DNA of 64,000 nucleotides from Pseudoxanthomonas sp. PXM03 (GTDB lineage Bacteria > Pseudomonadota > Gammaproteobacteria > Xanthomonadales > Xanthomonadaceae). Positions 1-8,755 of this stretch are shown piece after piece; the first letter of the stretch is position 1, and each line of letters begins with the position of its first letter. The translations under genes were made by a program, and so were the position numbers. Under the pieces are notes generated by a model. The model was not told the DNA's origin. It was given only the letters and a program-made list of their open reading frames with translations, and ran no database searches. The stretch lies in NCBI RefSeq assembly GCF_014852005.1, contig NZ_JACVAU010000005.1, positions 170,859 to 234,858 on the forward strand. Reading direction: 5' to 3'.

Positions 1-459
1 CTCGCGCCCACTGCCGTGCCGACGTTGCTGGCGCTGCTGCACGCGCATGACGTGGTGCGCGCCCGCCAGGGGTTCGGCCTGCGCTCGCGGCTGGAAGGGT
101 TGATGACCGGCAAGATCGATTTGACCTACGTGCGCGACGGGCGCTGGTACGTGCTCGACTACAAGTCCAACCGCCTGCCGCGCTACGACGCGCCTGCGCT
201 GGCCGCCGCGATGGCGCACAGCGAGTACGACCTGCAGGCCCTGGTCTACACCGTCGCGCTGCACCGCTGGCTGCGTTTCCGCCTGGGCGACGGCTACGAC
301 TACGCGCGCGACTTCGGCGGCATCCGCTACGTGTTCTGCCGCGGGCTCGAACCCGCGCGCGATGCGTCGCTCGGTGTGCATGCGCAGCGCTTCGCGCCGG
401 AACTCGTGCACGCACTCGACGCCCTGTTCGCCGGCCACGGTCGGGAGGCGGCCGCATGA
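1..459 (+). CDS. recB: RecB, C-terminal nuclease part (5' truncated by window)
   Basis: RecB is the helicase/nuclease subunit of the RecBCD double-strand-break repair enzyme. The window opens inside the gene (in frame from base 1), so only the last ~152 residues are seen and the helicase part lies outside. GKID (109-120) and LDYKSN (154-171) form the PD-(D/E)XK nuclease core typical of RecB. They are followed by YDLQALVYTVALHRWL and a FGGIRYVF stretch, also characteristic of the RecB C-terminus. The stop overlaps the recD start in a 4-bp ATGA, so the two genes are co-transcribed and probably translationally coupled. recC would be expected just upstream. Confidence 0.93.
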   Translation, partial: LAPTAVPTLLALLHAHDVVRARQGFGLRSRLEGLMTGKIDLTYVRDGRWYVLDYKSNRLPRYDAPALAAAMAHSEYDLQALVYTVALHRWLRFRLGDGYDYARDFGGIRYVFCRGLEPARDASLGVHAQRFAPELVHALDALFAGHGREAAA

Positions 460-2333
460 GCCTGCTCGAGGCCCTGTTCCGCAACGGCCACCTGCGCACC
501 CTGGACCACGCCCTCGCGCAGAGCCTGCGCCGCCTGGATGCGTCCACGCCCGACGCGGTACTGGCCGCCGCCGCGCTGGCGTCGCTCGCCGTCGCCAAGG
601 GCCATGCCGGACTCTCGCTGCGCGAGCCGCAGGCACTGCTCGATGCCGAAGCCCCCATCGACTGGCCATCCGCCGACGCGTGGCGCGCATGCCTTGCCGC
701 CTCGCGCTGGGTGGCGACGCCGGACGATGCCGATGCCGCCGCCGATCCGCACGCGCCGCTGGTGCTGGAACAGAACCTGCTCTACCTGCGCCGCTATCGC
801 GAGTACGAACGCGCGCTCGCGCTCGGCCTGCAACGCCTCGCCGCGCACGCGGTGCCGGCAACCGGCATCGATGCGCTCGCGCCCGTGTTCGCGCAGCTGT
901 TTCCGCCGGCCGCGCACGATGCTCACCAGGCGCGTGCCGCCGCGCTCGCGCTGCGCCATGCCCTGCTGCTGGTCACAGGCGGTCCCGGTACCGGCAAGAC
1001 CACCACGACCGCGCGCCTGCTGGTGCTGCTGGTCGCACAGGCGCAGCACGCGGGCCGTGCCGCGACGCGCATCGCCCTGGCCGCGCCTACCGGCCGCGCC
1101 GCCGAACGCATGGCCGAGAGCGTCCGCCATGCGGTGCAGGCCTTGGCGGCGCAGGGCGTGGACGCCGACCTGCTCGCGACGCTGCCCACCACGGGTACGA
1201 CGCTGCACCGGTTGCTCGGCACGATTCCGGATTTGCCCCGCTTCCGCCATCACGCCGACAATCCGCTGCCGTTCGACGTGGTGGTCGTCGACGAAGCCTC
1301 GATGATCGACCTGCCGCTGATGGCCAAGCTGGTGGACGCCGTGGCCGATGGCACGCGCCTGGTGCTGCTGGGCGATCCGGACCAGTTGCCATCGGTGGAA
1401 GCGGGCGACGTGCTGGCGGCCATCCTCAGCGCGGCGGGGCAAGGCAACGACCTCGGCATGCAGGATGCCGGGGCGCTCCGCCCGCTGCTCGGTGATGTAC
1501 CGCCCGCTGATCACAAGGCAAGCGAGGATCATCGACAGGGCCGCTTCGCCGGCATCCGCGTGCACCTGCAGCGCGGCTGGCGCCAGAGCGAGGCCCTGCA
1601 GCTGACGCCGCTGGCCGCTGCGGTGCGCGAAGGCGATGCCTCCGCCACGCTGTCGCAGCTGCGCGGCGACACGCTTGCCGGCGTGCGGTTCCACGAAGAC
1701 CTGGCCGATCCTCTCGACGCGCAGCGCGAAGACCTGCTGTCGCACTGGCGCGCGCTGGGCGAAGCCGCCACGCCCACCGACGCGCTGTCGCTGTCTGCGC
1801 GCCTGCGCATCCTCACCGCCGTGCGTGAAGGCCCGCAGGGCGCACGCACGTTGAACGCCCGCATCGAGCGCCTGCTGGTGGAGGGCGGCACCGGCCTGCA
1901 GCGCGCCGGGCAGGGCCACTTCCACGGACAGCTCGTCATCGTCACCGAGAACAGCTATCGCCACCGCCTGTTCAACGGCGACATCGGGCTGTGTTTCCGC
2001 GATGCGAAAGGCGTGTTGCTGGCCTGGTTTCCGGGCGACACACCCGCACAGCCGCGCGCGTTCCACCCCGCATCGTTGCCCGCGCATGAGTCCGCGTTCG
2101 CCATGACCGTGCACAAGGCGCAGGGCAGCGAGTTCGACGCGGTCTGGCTGCTGCTGCCGGCACGCGGCAACCGCGTGCTGTCGCGCGAGCTGGTCTACAC
2201 CGGCATCACCCGCGCCCGACGCGAACTGCACGTCGCCGGCAGCGAAGCGGTGATCCGCGACGCACTGTCGCGGCATGCAAGCCGGTGGTCGGGGCTGGGC
2301 TGGCGGTTGGCGCGTCCACGCATCGCGTCGTAA
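456..2333 (+). CDS. recD: RecD, exodeoxyribonuclease V alpha subunit
   Basis: This is the 5'-3' helicase subunit of RecBCD, 625 residues, close to the usual RecD length. An N-terminal RecB-contacting region (about residues 1-130) precedes the SF1 helicase core. Walker A is GGPGTGKTTTT near residues 174-184. Walker B is VVVVDEASMID near 273-284, followed by LVLLGDPDQLPSVEAGD (motif III). The C-terminal FAMTVHKAQGSEFD (about residue 548 on) and ELVYTGITRARRELH are SF1 motifs V and VI. The start is fixed by the ATGA overlap with recB. RecD supplies the fast motor and sets nuclease regulation at Chi in the E. coli paradigm. Confidence 0.95.
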   Translation: MSLLEALFRNGHLRTLDHALAQSLRRLDASTPDAVLAAAALASLAVAKGHAGLSLREPQALLDAEAPIDWPSADAWRACLAASRWVATPDDADAAADPHAPLVLEQNLLYLRRYREYERALALGLQRLAAHAVPATGIDALAPVFAQLFPPAAHDAHQARAAALALRHALLLVTGGPGTGKTTTTARLLVLLVAQAQHAGRAATRIALAAPTGRAAERMAESVRHAVQALAAQGVDADLLATLPTTGTTLHRLLGTIPDLPRFRHHADNPLPFDVVVVDEASMIDLPLMAKLVDAVADGTRLVLLGDPDQLPSVEAGDVLAAILSAAGQGNDLGMQDAGALRPLLGDVPPADHKASEDHRQGRFAGIRVHLQRGWRQSEALQLTPLAAAVREGDASATLSQLRGDTLAGVRFHEDLADPLDAQREDLLSHWRALGEAATPTDALSLSARLRILTAVREGPQGARTLNARIERLLVEGGTGLQRAGQGHFHGQLVIVTENSYRHRLFNGDIGLCFRDAKGVLLAWFPGDTPAQPRAFHPASLPAHESAFAMTVHKAQGSEFDAVWLLLPARGNRVLSRELVYTGITRARRELHVAGSEAVIRDALSRHASRWSGLGWRLARPRIAS

Positions 2334-2518
2334 CACCGCAGTGCGGTGCAACCGCATCGCACGCGCGTCGCAAAGCATGAACACGGGTTTGCGGTCACGC
2401 CCCCAAGGGCGTATACCTGTCCTGGCTGACTGGCAGTCTCCTCCGCCGCCTCCCGCGGGCCGATTTCTCTCCCTCTCGGCTTACCGAACGCGACTGAGCG
2501 CGTGCCGAGGAGGTGTGT

Positions 2519-2791
2519 ATGACGAACCAGCAGGTCCAGGTGTTCATTCTCCATCTGGGATCGCAGCAATCCATTGGTCCCGGTGACCTGCGGGTGATGT
2601 GGGCCACGGCGTGCGAATCGCTCGATATCGCGGTGTCCCGGCGCGAGCTTGGCCACGGTCACAACACCGGTCGCCCGTGCTTCAGTCTGTGGGCGGGCCG
2701 CCAATTCCATCGCGCACCGGCCGAAAGGCGGATGCGTGCCCTGCTTGAAGCGCGTGGTTTCCTGTTCACGCTTACGCATACCGCCCTGTAG
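2519..2791 (+). CDS. hypothetical protein, 90 aa
   Basis: I recognise no family. The gene is supported by a strong Shine-Dalgarno (CGAGGAGG, 2507-2514) before ATG 2519 and by a following gene only 8 bp away that also has a good ribosome site. The protein is soluble with no signal peptide or membrane segment. A mixed alpha/beta N-terminus (VQVFILHLGSQ) is followed by an Arg-rich middle and a C-terminal RRMRALLEARGFLFTLTH stretch. It probably forms a two-gene unit with the gene at 2800. Confidence 0.6.
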   Translation: MTNQQVQVFILHLGSQQSIGPGDLRVMWATACESLDIAVSRRELGHGHNTGRPCFSLWAGRQFHRAPAERRMRALLEARGFLFTLTHTAL

Positions 2792-2799
2792 GAGGGTGC

Positions 2800-3144
2800 A
2801 TGGCTTTTGATGTTGGGATCGGCAAGTGCCGGTCGGTGTCGTCGGATTCGGTGGAAGTCTGGGTGGATGGTTCCATCGTCCGCCGGCTGGTGCCGGAGAC
2901 CAAATGGCAGCGTGATGGCATCAGCGTGCTGCATGTGCCGTCGAAGCTGTGCAGTGCCCGTCATCCGTTGACGGTGGGCGAGGAGGTGTTCCTGGACACC
3001 GGCCTGATCAACGCCAACAGCGTGGGCAAGCTGGATGTGGCCGGCGGTGGCGAGTTCGCCAAGGCACGCCTGTCGATGCTGGTGCCCACCATCGACCCCA
3101 CCCCGACGCCCCCCCAGCCCTCGCGCAAGGCGAGCTGGCGCTGA
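2800..3144 (+). CDS. hypothetical protein, 114 aa
   Basis: Unrecognised. The start is set by TAGGAGGGTGC immediately before ATG 2800; the preceding gene ends 8 bp upstream, which implies one transcript. The protein looks like a small beta-rich domain (VEVWVDGSIVRRLVPETKW) ending in a Pro-rich tail (PTPTPPQPSRK) of about 15 residues. No export signal is seen. The pair 2519/2800 has no informative neighbours: recD lies on one side and a convergent ester-cyclase gene on the other. Confidence 0.6.
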   Translation: MAFDVGIGKCRSVSSDSVEVWVDGSIVRRLVPETKWQRDGISVLHVPSKLCSARHPLTVGEEVFLDTGLINANSVGKLDVAGGGEFAKARLSMLVPTIDPTPTPPQPSRKASWR

Positions 3145-3272
3145 GAACCTCCCGCGCGTGCCCCGGCACGCGCCGTCAGATGGTGGTTGCGCCTTCCCGA
3201 TGACCGAAGCGGCCCCACGCCGGCCGACGAATGGTGCGTGCCCGACGTCGGGGTTCGCACGCTCATGCCAGC

Positions 3273-3800
3273 CTATCGCGCTGGCGCTGCTGCCGGCGTC
3301 GCCAACAGACCCAGTTGCTTCATCAGCCCAAACGAATCGGCGCAGGTCCATTCTTCGGCGATTCGTCCGTCCGCCATTCGAAACAGCGTCGTGCCCGTGA
3401 TCTGCACTGCGCGACCGGTCGCCGGAATGCCATTCCCTGTGCCGGTGTTGGTCCCGCGCGCCGTCCAGTGCACGGCCACCAGATCGCGCTCGGCAACCTG
3501 TTTGTCGACCGTGATGTTGAGATCCGGAAACGCCTCGCGCCATCCCTTGGCTTCTGCCATGCCGTCGGCATGGGTAAAGTTTCTCCTGCCGCCGTGGCCA
3601 ACGAAGTCCGCGCTGTACGGCACTTCGAATCGACCCTGATTCAGGCCTTCCTCGTACACCCTGCGGGTGACCGACTTGTTGAGTTCCAGAGACTCGGCGC
3701 GAACGCCGTCGGATGCAGTGGCTCCGCATGGGGTCATGCCGGTGAAGGCGACGAGTGTTGCCATTGCGGAAAGCAGAATGTTGCAGGTTTTCATGACCAT
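3273..3800 (-). CDS. exported SnoaL-like / ester cyclase family protein (NTF2 fold)
   Basis: A 175-residue protein with an N-terminal signal peptide (MKTCNILLSAMATLVAFTG, ending near TPCGATA; a lipobox is possible but poor). The mature part has the SnoaL-like order: YEEGLNQGRF, FVGHGG, GWREAFPDLNITVDKQVAERDLVAVHW and TTLFRMADGRIAEEWTCAD. These are the usual landmarks of the polyketide-cyclase / ester-cyclase branch of NTF2-like proteins, often called SnoaL-like. The substrate cannot be told from sequence. A broken paralogue lies 2.1 kb away, beyond the LytTR and LytS genes (see 5935-6275). The M at 3794 is an equally possible start (MKTCN). Confidence 0.8.
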   Translation of the reverse strand: MVMKTCNILLSAMATLVAFTGMTPCGATASDGVRAESLELNKSVTRRVYEEGLNQGRFEVPYSADFVGHGGRRNFTHADGMAEAKGWREAFPDLNITVDKQVAERDLVAVHWTARGTNTGTGNGIPATGRAVQITGTTLFRMADGRIAEEWTCADSFGLMKQLGLLATPAAAPAR

Positions 3801-4062
3801 CTCCGAAACGCGGAAGTGCGTGTTGCGGATGATGGAGCCGTGTACGACTGCTCGCGCGCCCCTGGTGTCGGGCGGACGTGGTGGTGGGATGAGTGGCGGC
3901 TGCGGAGTGACGGGCGCGCGTCACACGTCGGCGCTGCCGTAGGGCTTCATGCAGCGGCCGCGTTGGCCGCGACCCTGGAGGTTACGGTTGAGATCGCCTC
4001 TCCCAAGCGGCGGAGCGCACTCTACCGTGTCGCCCGCACAGCGAGCTGAGCGGAAAAAGGGC

Positions 4063-4824
4063 TCAGCGAAACAACACGTCGAGCGCCGCTCGATAACGAC
4101 GACTGCCGTTGACCTGTGCCCCGTTCTTGAGGAGAACGACGAAGTCGCCATTGAACAGTGGCTGGACTTCGCGAATCCGGGCGATGCTGACGATCGCTGC
4201 GCGTGATACCCGGATGAAACATTGTGGATCCAGGCGGGACTCGAGGCTGGCCATCGTTTCGCGCAGCAGGTGCTGTTTCGCGCCTGTGTGGATCTCGACG
4301 TAGTTTCCTGCAGCGACGATACGATCGACCTCGTCGATGTCGAGCAATCGAACGCGTCCCTCTGAACGGATTGCGAGTCGCGTGGGATAGCGCTGAGGTG
4401 CACTTCGATCGATCGATTTCAGCACCTCGGAAACGCGGCGGGCGAAGCTGTCATCGGGATGGCCAACGTGCGAACGGGCGCGCTGCAGCGCACGGCGAAA
4501 GCGTTCCGGATCGATCGGCTTCAGCACGTAGTCGATCGCTTGGGCATCGAACGCGCGCACAGCGTGTTGATCGAATGCGGTCACGAACACGACCGCCGGC
4601 ATGCGGTTGCCGCCGATGGCTTCGATGACGGCGAAGCCATCGAGTTCGGGCATCTGCACATCGAGGAAGACGAGGTCGGGCGAATGCGCGCTGATCGCCG
4701 ATATGGCCGCTCCACCGTCATCGCACTCTTCTACGACTTCGATGTCCGGCTCCTGCCGCAGGAGCCGCACTATCCCGCGGCGGGCGACCGGTTCATCGTC
4801 AACGATCAGTACGCGGAGGGTCAT
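4063..4824 (-). CDS. LytTR-family response regulator
   Basis: A 253-residue two-component response regulator. The receiver domain (1-120) has acidic residues D9/D10, phospho-acceptor D55 in LVFLDVQMPE, T82 and K102 (YVLKPID). A linker leads to a LytTR DNA-binding domain (about 145-250) recognisable by RSEGRVRLLDIDEVDRIVAAGNYVEIH, IRVSRAAIVSIARI and LKNGAQVNGSRRYR. The gene lies directly behind the sensor kinase with a 4-bp overlap (4821-4824), so it is the cognate regulator. Pairs of this kind commonly control nearby membrane, cell-envelope or secreted-protein genes; no target is obvious here. Confidence 0.93.
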   Translation of the reverse strand: MTLRVLIVDDEPVARRGIVRLLRQEPDIEVVEECDDGGAAISAISAHSPDLVFLDVQMPELDGFAVIEAIGGNRMPAVVFVTAFDQHAVRAFDAQAIDYVLKPIDPERFRRALQRARSHVGHPDDSFARRVSEVLKSIDRSAPQRYPTRLAIRSEGRVRLLDIDEVDRIVAAGNYVEIHTGAKQHLLRETMASLESRLDPQCFIRVSRAAIVSIARIREVQPLFNGDFVVLLKNGAQVNGSRRYRAALDVLFR

Positions 4825-5912
4825 GCGACAGTGTGCCAGGGTAACTCGATCTCGGCGATGACGCCGCCGTCGTCGGAATTTCGCACTTCGAAGCGTTGCC
4901 TGTCCGCATACAGCAAGCGCAACCTCGCCCGCGTGTTCGCCAGGCCGATGCGTTCGGTCGTCGACGGTGGCAATCCCCGGCCGTCATCCGAAACGCGCAG
5001 CAGCAGGGCATCGTCCTGCCGGTCCGCCCTGATTTCAATGTGCCCAGGTCCCGCGCGCGTGGCCAGTCCATGGCGCAGGGCGTTCTCAACCAGGGGCTGG
5101 AGGATCAGGTTGGGGACCCGTGCTTCACGCACCTCGTCGGGGACTGCGATTCGGTAGCTCAGACGCCCCTCGAAGCGGGCCTGCTCGATCTCGAGATAGC
5201 TTTCCAGAAAGCCGATCTCCTCGCCAAGCGGCACCTCATGCGCCTCGCTGCTGTCGAGCGAGCGGCGCAGCAGGGCGCTCAGTTGCAAGAGGATCCGATC
5301 CGCCGAGTCGGCATTCTCGTGCATCAGCACGGAGATCGTATTCAGGGCATTGAAAAGGAAGTGAGGCTGCAACTGGGTGCGCAATGTCTGCAAGCGGGCG
5401 TCCGCCAGCTGCGCTTCCATGCGGAGCTGCCGACGATCCTTTTCGCGGGCGGTCCGCACCAGACGCTCCACGTGTGCCGCGGCGACGATGAGCCAGTACA
5501 CCGGGAGATTCAGGAGAAACGTCGTGCCGAGCAGCCGGTTGAAGGTGCCGAACCAGGTGGGCTCGACCTGGGCCGCGCCGATCATCGGCGCCGCCAGCGC
5601 GAAGAGCGCCAGGTTGACCAAGGCGCAGATCCCCGAAGCGAGGCCGTGGACCACGAGCGCGCGGAGGATCTGCGGTCGTTGTAGCGGAAACCGTGCCGCA
5701 AGCCGGAGGGCGGCCGGCGTGAGGGCAGCCCAGACGCCGGCCCAGACGAGCCAGATGACACTGGCGCGGACCCACGCCAGCGGTTCGCCCCGCACCTGGG
5801 CGGCAAACCAGGCCTGCCCGGCGAAGAGCATCGCGACCAAGGTCCATGCCCCGAGGATGACCACGCCCCGGCGACCGAATCCGGACCCGTTCTCCATCGT
5901 CGGTGTCGCCAT
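4821..5912 (-). CDS. LytS-type sensor histidine kinase (HisKA_6/5TM type)
   Basis: A 363-residue sensor kinase. Four or five hydrophobic segments (about 17-37, 52-70, 84-110, 130-147) are followed by a short coiled coil and the LytS/YehU-type histidine box LQPHFLFNALN with H184 as phospho-acceptor. The N box is QPLVENALRHG and the G box is DDGRGLPP. An open frame extends 430 bp further upstream, but that part is the remnant of an ester cyclase gene. ATG 5912 (MATPTMENG), just ahead of the first membrane helix, is the sensible start. Its 3' end overlaps the regulator gene by 4 bp. Confidence 0.9.
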   Translation of the reverse strand: MATPTMENGSGFGRRGVVILGAWTLVAMLFAGQAWFAAQVRGEPLAWVRASVIWLVWAGVWAALTPAALRLAARFPLQRPQILRALVVHGLASGICALVNLALFALAAPMIGAAQVEPTWFGTFNRLLGTTFLLNLPVYWLIVAAAHVERLVRTAREKDRRQLRMEAQLADARLQTLRTQLQPHFLFNALNTISVLMHENADSADRILLQLSALLRRSLDSSEAHEVPLGEEIGFLESYLEIEQARFEGRLSYRIAVPDEVREARVPNLILQPLVENALRHGLATRAGPGHIEIRADRQDDALLLRVSDDGRGLPPSTTERIGLANTRARLRLLYADRQRFEVRNSDDGGVIAEIELPWHTVA

Positions 5913-5934
5913 GTCGGGCTCTTTTCCAGCGAGG

Positions 5935-6275
5935 TGTGCCACCGGCCGAGCTGCCTCCCGTCGCCGATCCCGTCGCCGGCGTTGGCAGCATACCCAATTG
6001 CTCCATCCCCCCGAACGAGTCGTCGCACATCGATCCCTCGGCAATGCGCCCATCGGCCATCCGGAAGCGAATAGCGCCTGTGTTGATCGCCTGCGATGTC
6101 CGGTGCGCATCTCCAGCCTTTCGGCGAGCGTGCTGTCGACGGCCACCTTCCGGTCTGGAAGCGCAACGTGGAAGCCGTTGAGTTCGACCATACCGTCGGC
6201 GCCATGGCCGACAAAGCCCGGACTGCAGCGCGCGTCGAATCGGCCCTGGCTCAAGCCCTCCCCTGGTGCCGGCAA
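5935..6275 (-). pseudogene. degraded SnoaL-like ester cyclase (paralogue of 3273-3800)
   Basis: On the minus strand the N-terminal part reads EGLSQGRFDARCSPGFVGHG then VALPDRKVAVDSTLAERLEMRT in one frame. The C-terminal part, AINTGAIRFRMADGRIAEG then CDDSFGGMEQLGMLPTPA, is in another frame. These align in order with EGLNQGRF, FVGHGG, AFPDLNITVDKQVAERD, LFRMADGRIAEEW and DSFGLMKQLGLLATPA of the intact gene at 3273-3800. The frame change is near 6090-6110. The gap there is about 16 residues instead of 33, so part of the middle has been deleted. No signal peptide or convincing start remains. It is a decayed duplicate lying just upstream of the kinase gene. Confidence 0.8.
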
Positions 6276-6398
6276 GGACGAGGGCCTCGATGGAGCCTGG
6301 CGCGAACTGACCTCGCGCTTTGGCCGCAACCACGCACCGAACACCCGACACTGGGAGCGGCGGCAACGACTGACGCGCGACCGCCCCAGACAGCAGAA

Positions 6399-6425
6399 GG
6401 CCCCGCAACGCGGGGCCTTTCTTTT
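6399..6425 (+). terminator. rho-independent terminator
   Basis: GGCCCCGC / GCGGGGCC forms an 8-bp perfect stem (6399-6406 with 6410-6417) with an AAC loop, followed by TTTCTTTT. The T tract is on the plus strand. The hydrolase gene that ends at 6468 is transcribed from the minus strand, where the stem is the same but the T run is weak, so it may act in both directions. Confidence 0.7.
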
Positions 6426-6467
6426 GCGGCAATACCACTCTGCGTGGCCGGCGATACCGGCCGCGCC

Positions 6468-7592
6468 TCACTCCCCGCCCGGCCGTTTCCCCGTGACCGA
6501 CCACTGCGTCAGCGTGCGGAAGGCCTCGCCGATCTGCTCCGGGGAAAACCCACAATGCCCTTCGCCCGCGTCGGGCAGCACCAGCGGTGCGATGACGTCC
6601 CCGCCCGCGCGCACGAGGGCCGCATAGAGGGGCTGCAGACGCGGCGCGATGGTCGGGTCGCCGGCGTTGTACTGGATGACCAGCGGCTTGCGCATCTGCC
6701 CGGTAAGTGCCGGTGCGGTGGCTGCATAGGCCATCGCCGCCGCATCGCCTGCATGGCGTGGCACCGCTGCATTGAACACTGCGTTGTCGCCGAACCCCGT
6801 GTACACCGTGCGCGTGTTGTCCACCGGCAGCCCACCCGCGCGGCGTCGCATGTCGTTGAATACCAGGGCATGCAGGCTGACGATGCCGGGCATCGCGTCG
6901 ACAGGCACCTCCATGTGCTTGGCCAGCAACGCGGCGGCGTCCGGGTTGCCGGGCAACGCGCCGGTCACCGCGTTCATCACGTCCATCTGCCCGAGCTCCG
7001 CCGCGGCAGGACCGGACAGCCCACCGTCGGGTACGCCCGTGGCTCCGGGGAAGAACGCATCGAACGCCACCAGCGTGGTGAACAACTCTTCCGCCAACCG
7101 TGCGCCCGGCACGTTGGCGCCGCACAGCGACAGCGCACCGTCGTACTGCGCCGGCTGCTGTTCAAGACTGGCCACGGCGATGCCGCCGCCCATCGAGAAA
7201 CCCACCAGCCACGTGCGACGCGGTGCGCCATGGCGTTCGACGAAGTGCGCGCGCAGGCGCTCGGTATCGTCGATGCCATCGCGCATCGCCCAGCCCTGCG
7301 TCGCGAATCCGCTCTGCGCCACCGCGTAACCCTTCGACAGGAACACCGGCGTGGCCTCGTTCGCCGGCCACGGCGACGCGCGCGGCACGCCGACCGGCTC
7401 GAAGCCGTGCACCAGCATGACCAGCTCGCCATTCCAGTCGGCGGGAATGTCGATGCGGTACGGCGCAGCGGCCAACGTGCCGGTGTCTTCCACCGGCGGT
7501 GCCACCGCCGTGGAGGCATCCACGGCATGTGCCGGCGGCAACGCCAGCAGCAACGCGATCGGCAGGCAGGTGAGCAGGCGGTGCAGGCGCAT
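6468..7592 (-). CDS. exported alpha/beta-hydrolase
   Basis: A 374-residue secreted hydrolase. ATG 7592 is chosen because ACAAGGAG lies 7 bp before it and the protein then begins with a clean signal peptide (MRLHRLLTCLPIALLLALPPAHA). The fold markers are LVMLVHGFEP (oxyanion loop after strand 3), the nucleophile elbow GFSMGG with Ser133, and a late histidine in GEGHCGF. The segments between (long cap region around residues 190-290) resemble secreted esterase/peptidase-like hydrolases. The substrate is unknown. It is a single gene ending before the terminator at 6399-6425. Confidence 0.85.
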   Translation of the reverse strand: MRLHRLLTCLPIALLLALPPAHAVDASTAVAPPVEDTGTLAAAPYRIDIPADWNGELVMLVHGFEPVGVPRASPWPANEATPVFLSKGYAVAQSGFATQGWAMRDGIDDTERLRAHFVERHGAPRRTWLVGFSMGGGIAVASLEQQPAQYDGALSLCGANVPGARLAEELFTTLVAFDAFFPGATGVPDGGLSGPAAAELGQMDVMNAVTGALPGNPDAAALLAKHMEVPVDAMPGIVSLHALVFNDMRRRAGGLPVDNTRTVYTGFGDNAVFNAAVPRHAGDAAAMAYAATAPALTGQMRKPLVIQYNAGDPTIAPRLQPLYAALVRAGGDVIAPLVLPDAGEGHCGFSPEQIGEAFRTLTQWSVTGKRPGGE

Positions 7593-7629
7593 GGTGGAAC
7601 TCCTTGTCAAAGCGATGCGGCGGTCGCTG

Positions 7630-8178
7630 TCACCACATCAGGTCGTCGGGTACCTGGAACTGCGCGTAGTACGCATCGTCCTCGGAGGTGGCGGCCCCGG
7701 TGTCGGTGCCCTGGCCGTGGTCCAGCACGATCATGCCGGCATCGCGTTCGCGCACCTTGTCGGCGGCCACGCGCGGCAGCAGTTCGTAGCGGTCATCGAT
7801 ATGGGCAATCACCAGCGCGCCGGCAGACAGCTTCCTGCGCAAGTCATCGTTGACCAGCACGGTACGGATGGCGCCGTGGGCGGTGAAGCGGTATTCGACT
7901 TCACCCGTGCGCGGCACCTTGCGGTCTTCGATGATCTGCCGCGCCTGTGCACGCAGTTCCGCGCTGCGCGCCTGCGCCTTGCGTTCGGCTTCGATGGCGC
8001 GGTCGCGTTCGGCCTTCTCGGCGCGTGCCCGTTCCGCATCGCGCTGGATGTCGTTGGGCGCGGCCGGTCCCTTGCCGTGGCGCGCCTTGTTCTGCTCGCG
8101 CGCGACCTCGGCCAGTTTGGATTTCTTGACCAGGCCTGCCTTGAGCAGCTGTTCCTGTAACGGATTTCCCTTTGCCAT
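7630..8178 (-). CDS. DUF2058 family protein (YaiL-like)
   Basis: A 182-residue cytosolic protein of the DUF2058 / YaiL family, described in databases as nucleoprotein or polynucleotide-associated. The start MAKGNPLQEQLLKAGLVKKSKL is the typical family N-terminus, so ATG 8178 is preferred over the longer open frame. Residues about 30-105 are a highly charged Glu/Arg/Ala helix, probably a coiled coil. The C-terminal half (YRFTAHGAIRTVLVNDDLRRKLSAG) is the compact conserved domain. It is divergent from the metallopeptidase-like gene at 8255. Confidence 0.85.
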   Translation of the reverse strand: MAKGNPLQEQLLKAGLVKKSKLAEVAREQNKARHGKGPAAPNDIQRDAERARAEKAERDRAIEAERKAQARSAELRAQARQIIEDRKVPRTGEVEYRFTAHGAIRTVLVNDDLRRKLSAGALVIAHIDDRYELLPRVAADKVRERDAGMIVLDHGQGTDTGAATSEDDAYYAQFQVPDDLMW

Positions 8179-8254
8179 GTCGTGGTGTCGTGCAGGAGGT
8201 TTCCGGGCCATCATACCCGCCGTCCCCGCCCGCAACCTGCCGTCCACGCCCACG

Positions 8255-8755
8255 ATGGATGCCCTGAAATACCTCGCCGGTTACCCCGCCGACCTGCAGG
8301 CACGCGTGCGTGCGCTGATCGCGCAGGAGCGGCTGGGCCCGATGCTGGCCGACAAGTACGGCCAGCTGCATATGGTGCGCAGCGACGGCCAGCTGTACGA
8401 CTACGTGCAGGCGTTGAAGGAACGCCACCTGCGCCGCTCGGTGCCGCTGGGCAAGGTGGCTTACGACAGCACGCTGCAGGTGATGAAGCACGCGCTGGGC
8501 ACCCACACCGCGATTTCGCGCGTGCACGGCAGCCGGCTCAAGACCAGCCGCGAGATCCGCATCGCCACCGTCTTCCGCGACGCCCCCGCCGAGTTCCTGA
8601 AGATGATCGTGGTGCATGAACTGGCGCACCTGAAGGAAGCCGACCACAACAAGGCCTTCTACCAGCTGTGCACGCACATGGAACCCGACTACCACCAGCT
8701 GGAGTTCGATCTGCGGCTGTACCTGACCCATCTGGAGATGGGTGCGGGCAGGTAG
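8255..8755 (+). CDS. YgjP-like zinc metallopeptidase-type protein (DUF45)
   Basis: A 166-residue protein with the HExxH zinc motif HELAH at 121-125 and the third ligand in DHNKAFY (H131). This is the pattern of the YgjP / SprT-like / DUF45 group of predicted metal-dependent hydrolases. The start MDALKYL (ATG 8255) is the first methionine after the divergent DUF2058 gene; the open frame upstream overlaps that gene and is not used. There is no signal peptide, so it should be cytosolic. Confidence 0.85.
   Translation: MDALKYLAGYPADLQARVRALIAQERLGPMLADKYGQLHMVRSDGQLYDYVQALKERHLRRSVPLGKVAYDSTLQVMKHALGTHTAISRVHGSRLKTSREIRIATVFRDAPAEFLKMIVVHELAHLKEADHNKAFYQLCTHMEPDYHQLEFDLRLYLTHLEMGAGR

Noticed and set aside
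327..2384. 685-codon open frame antisense to recD
   Set aside because: Composition (Arg, Gln, Ala) and lack of motifs show it is a shadow of recD, whose helicase motifs are complete.
5236..7125. 629-codon open frame across the kinase, pseudogene and hydrolase genes
   Set aside because: It crosses real genes out of frame. Only a short part (about 5978-6095) is meaningful, as the C-terminal remnant of the broken ester cyclase.
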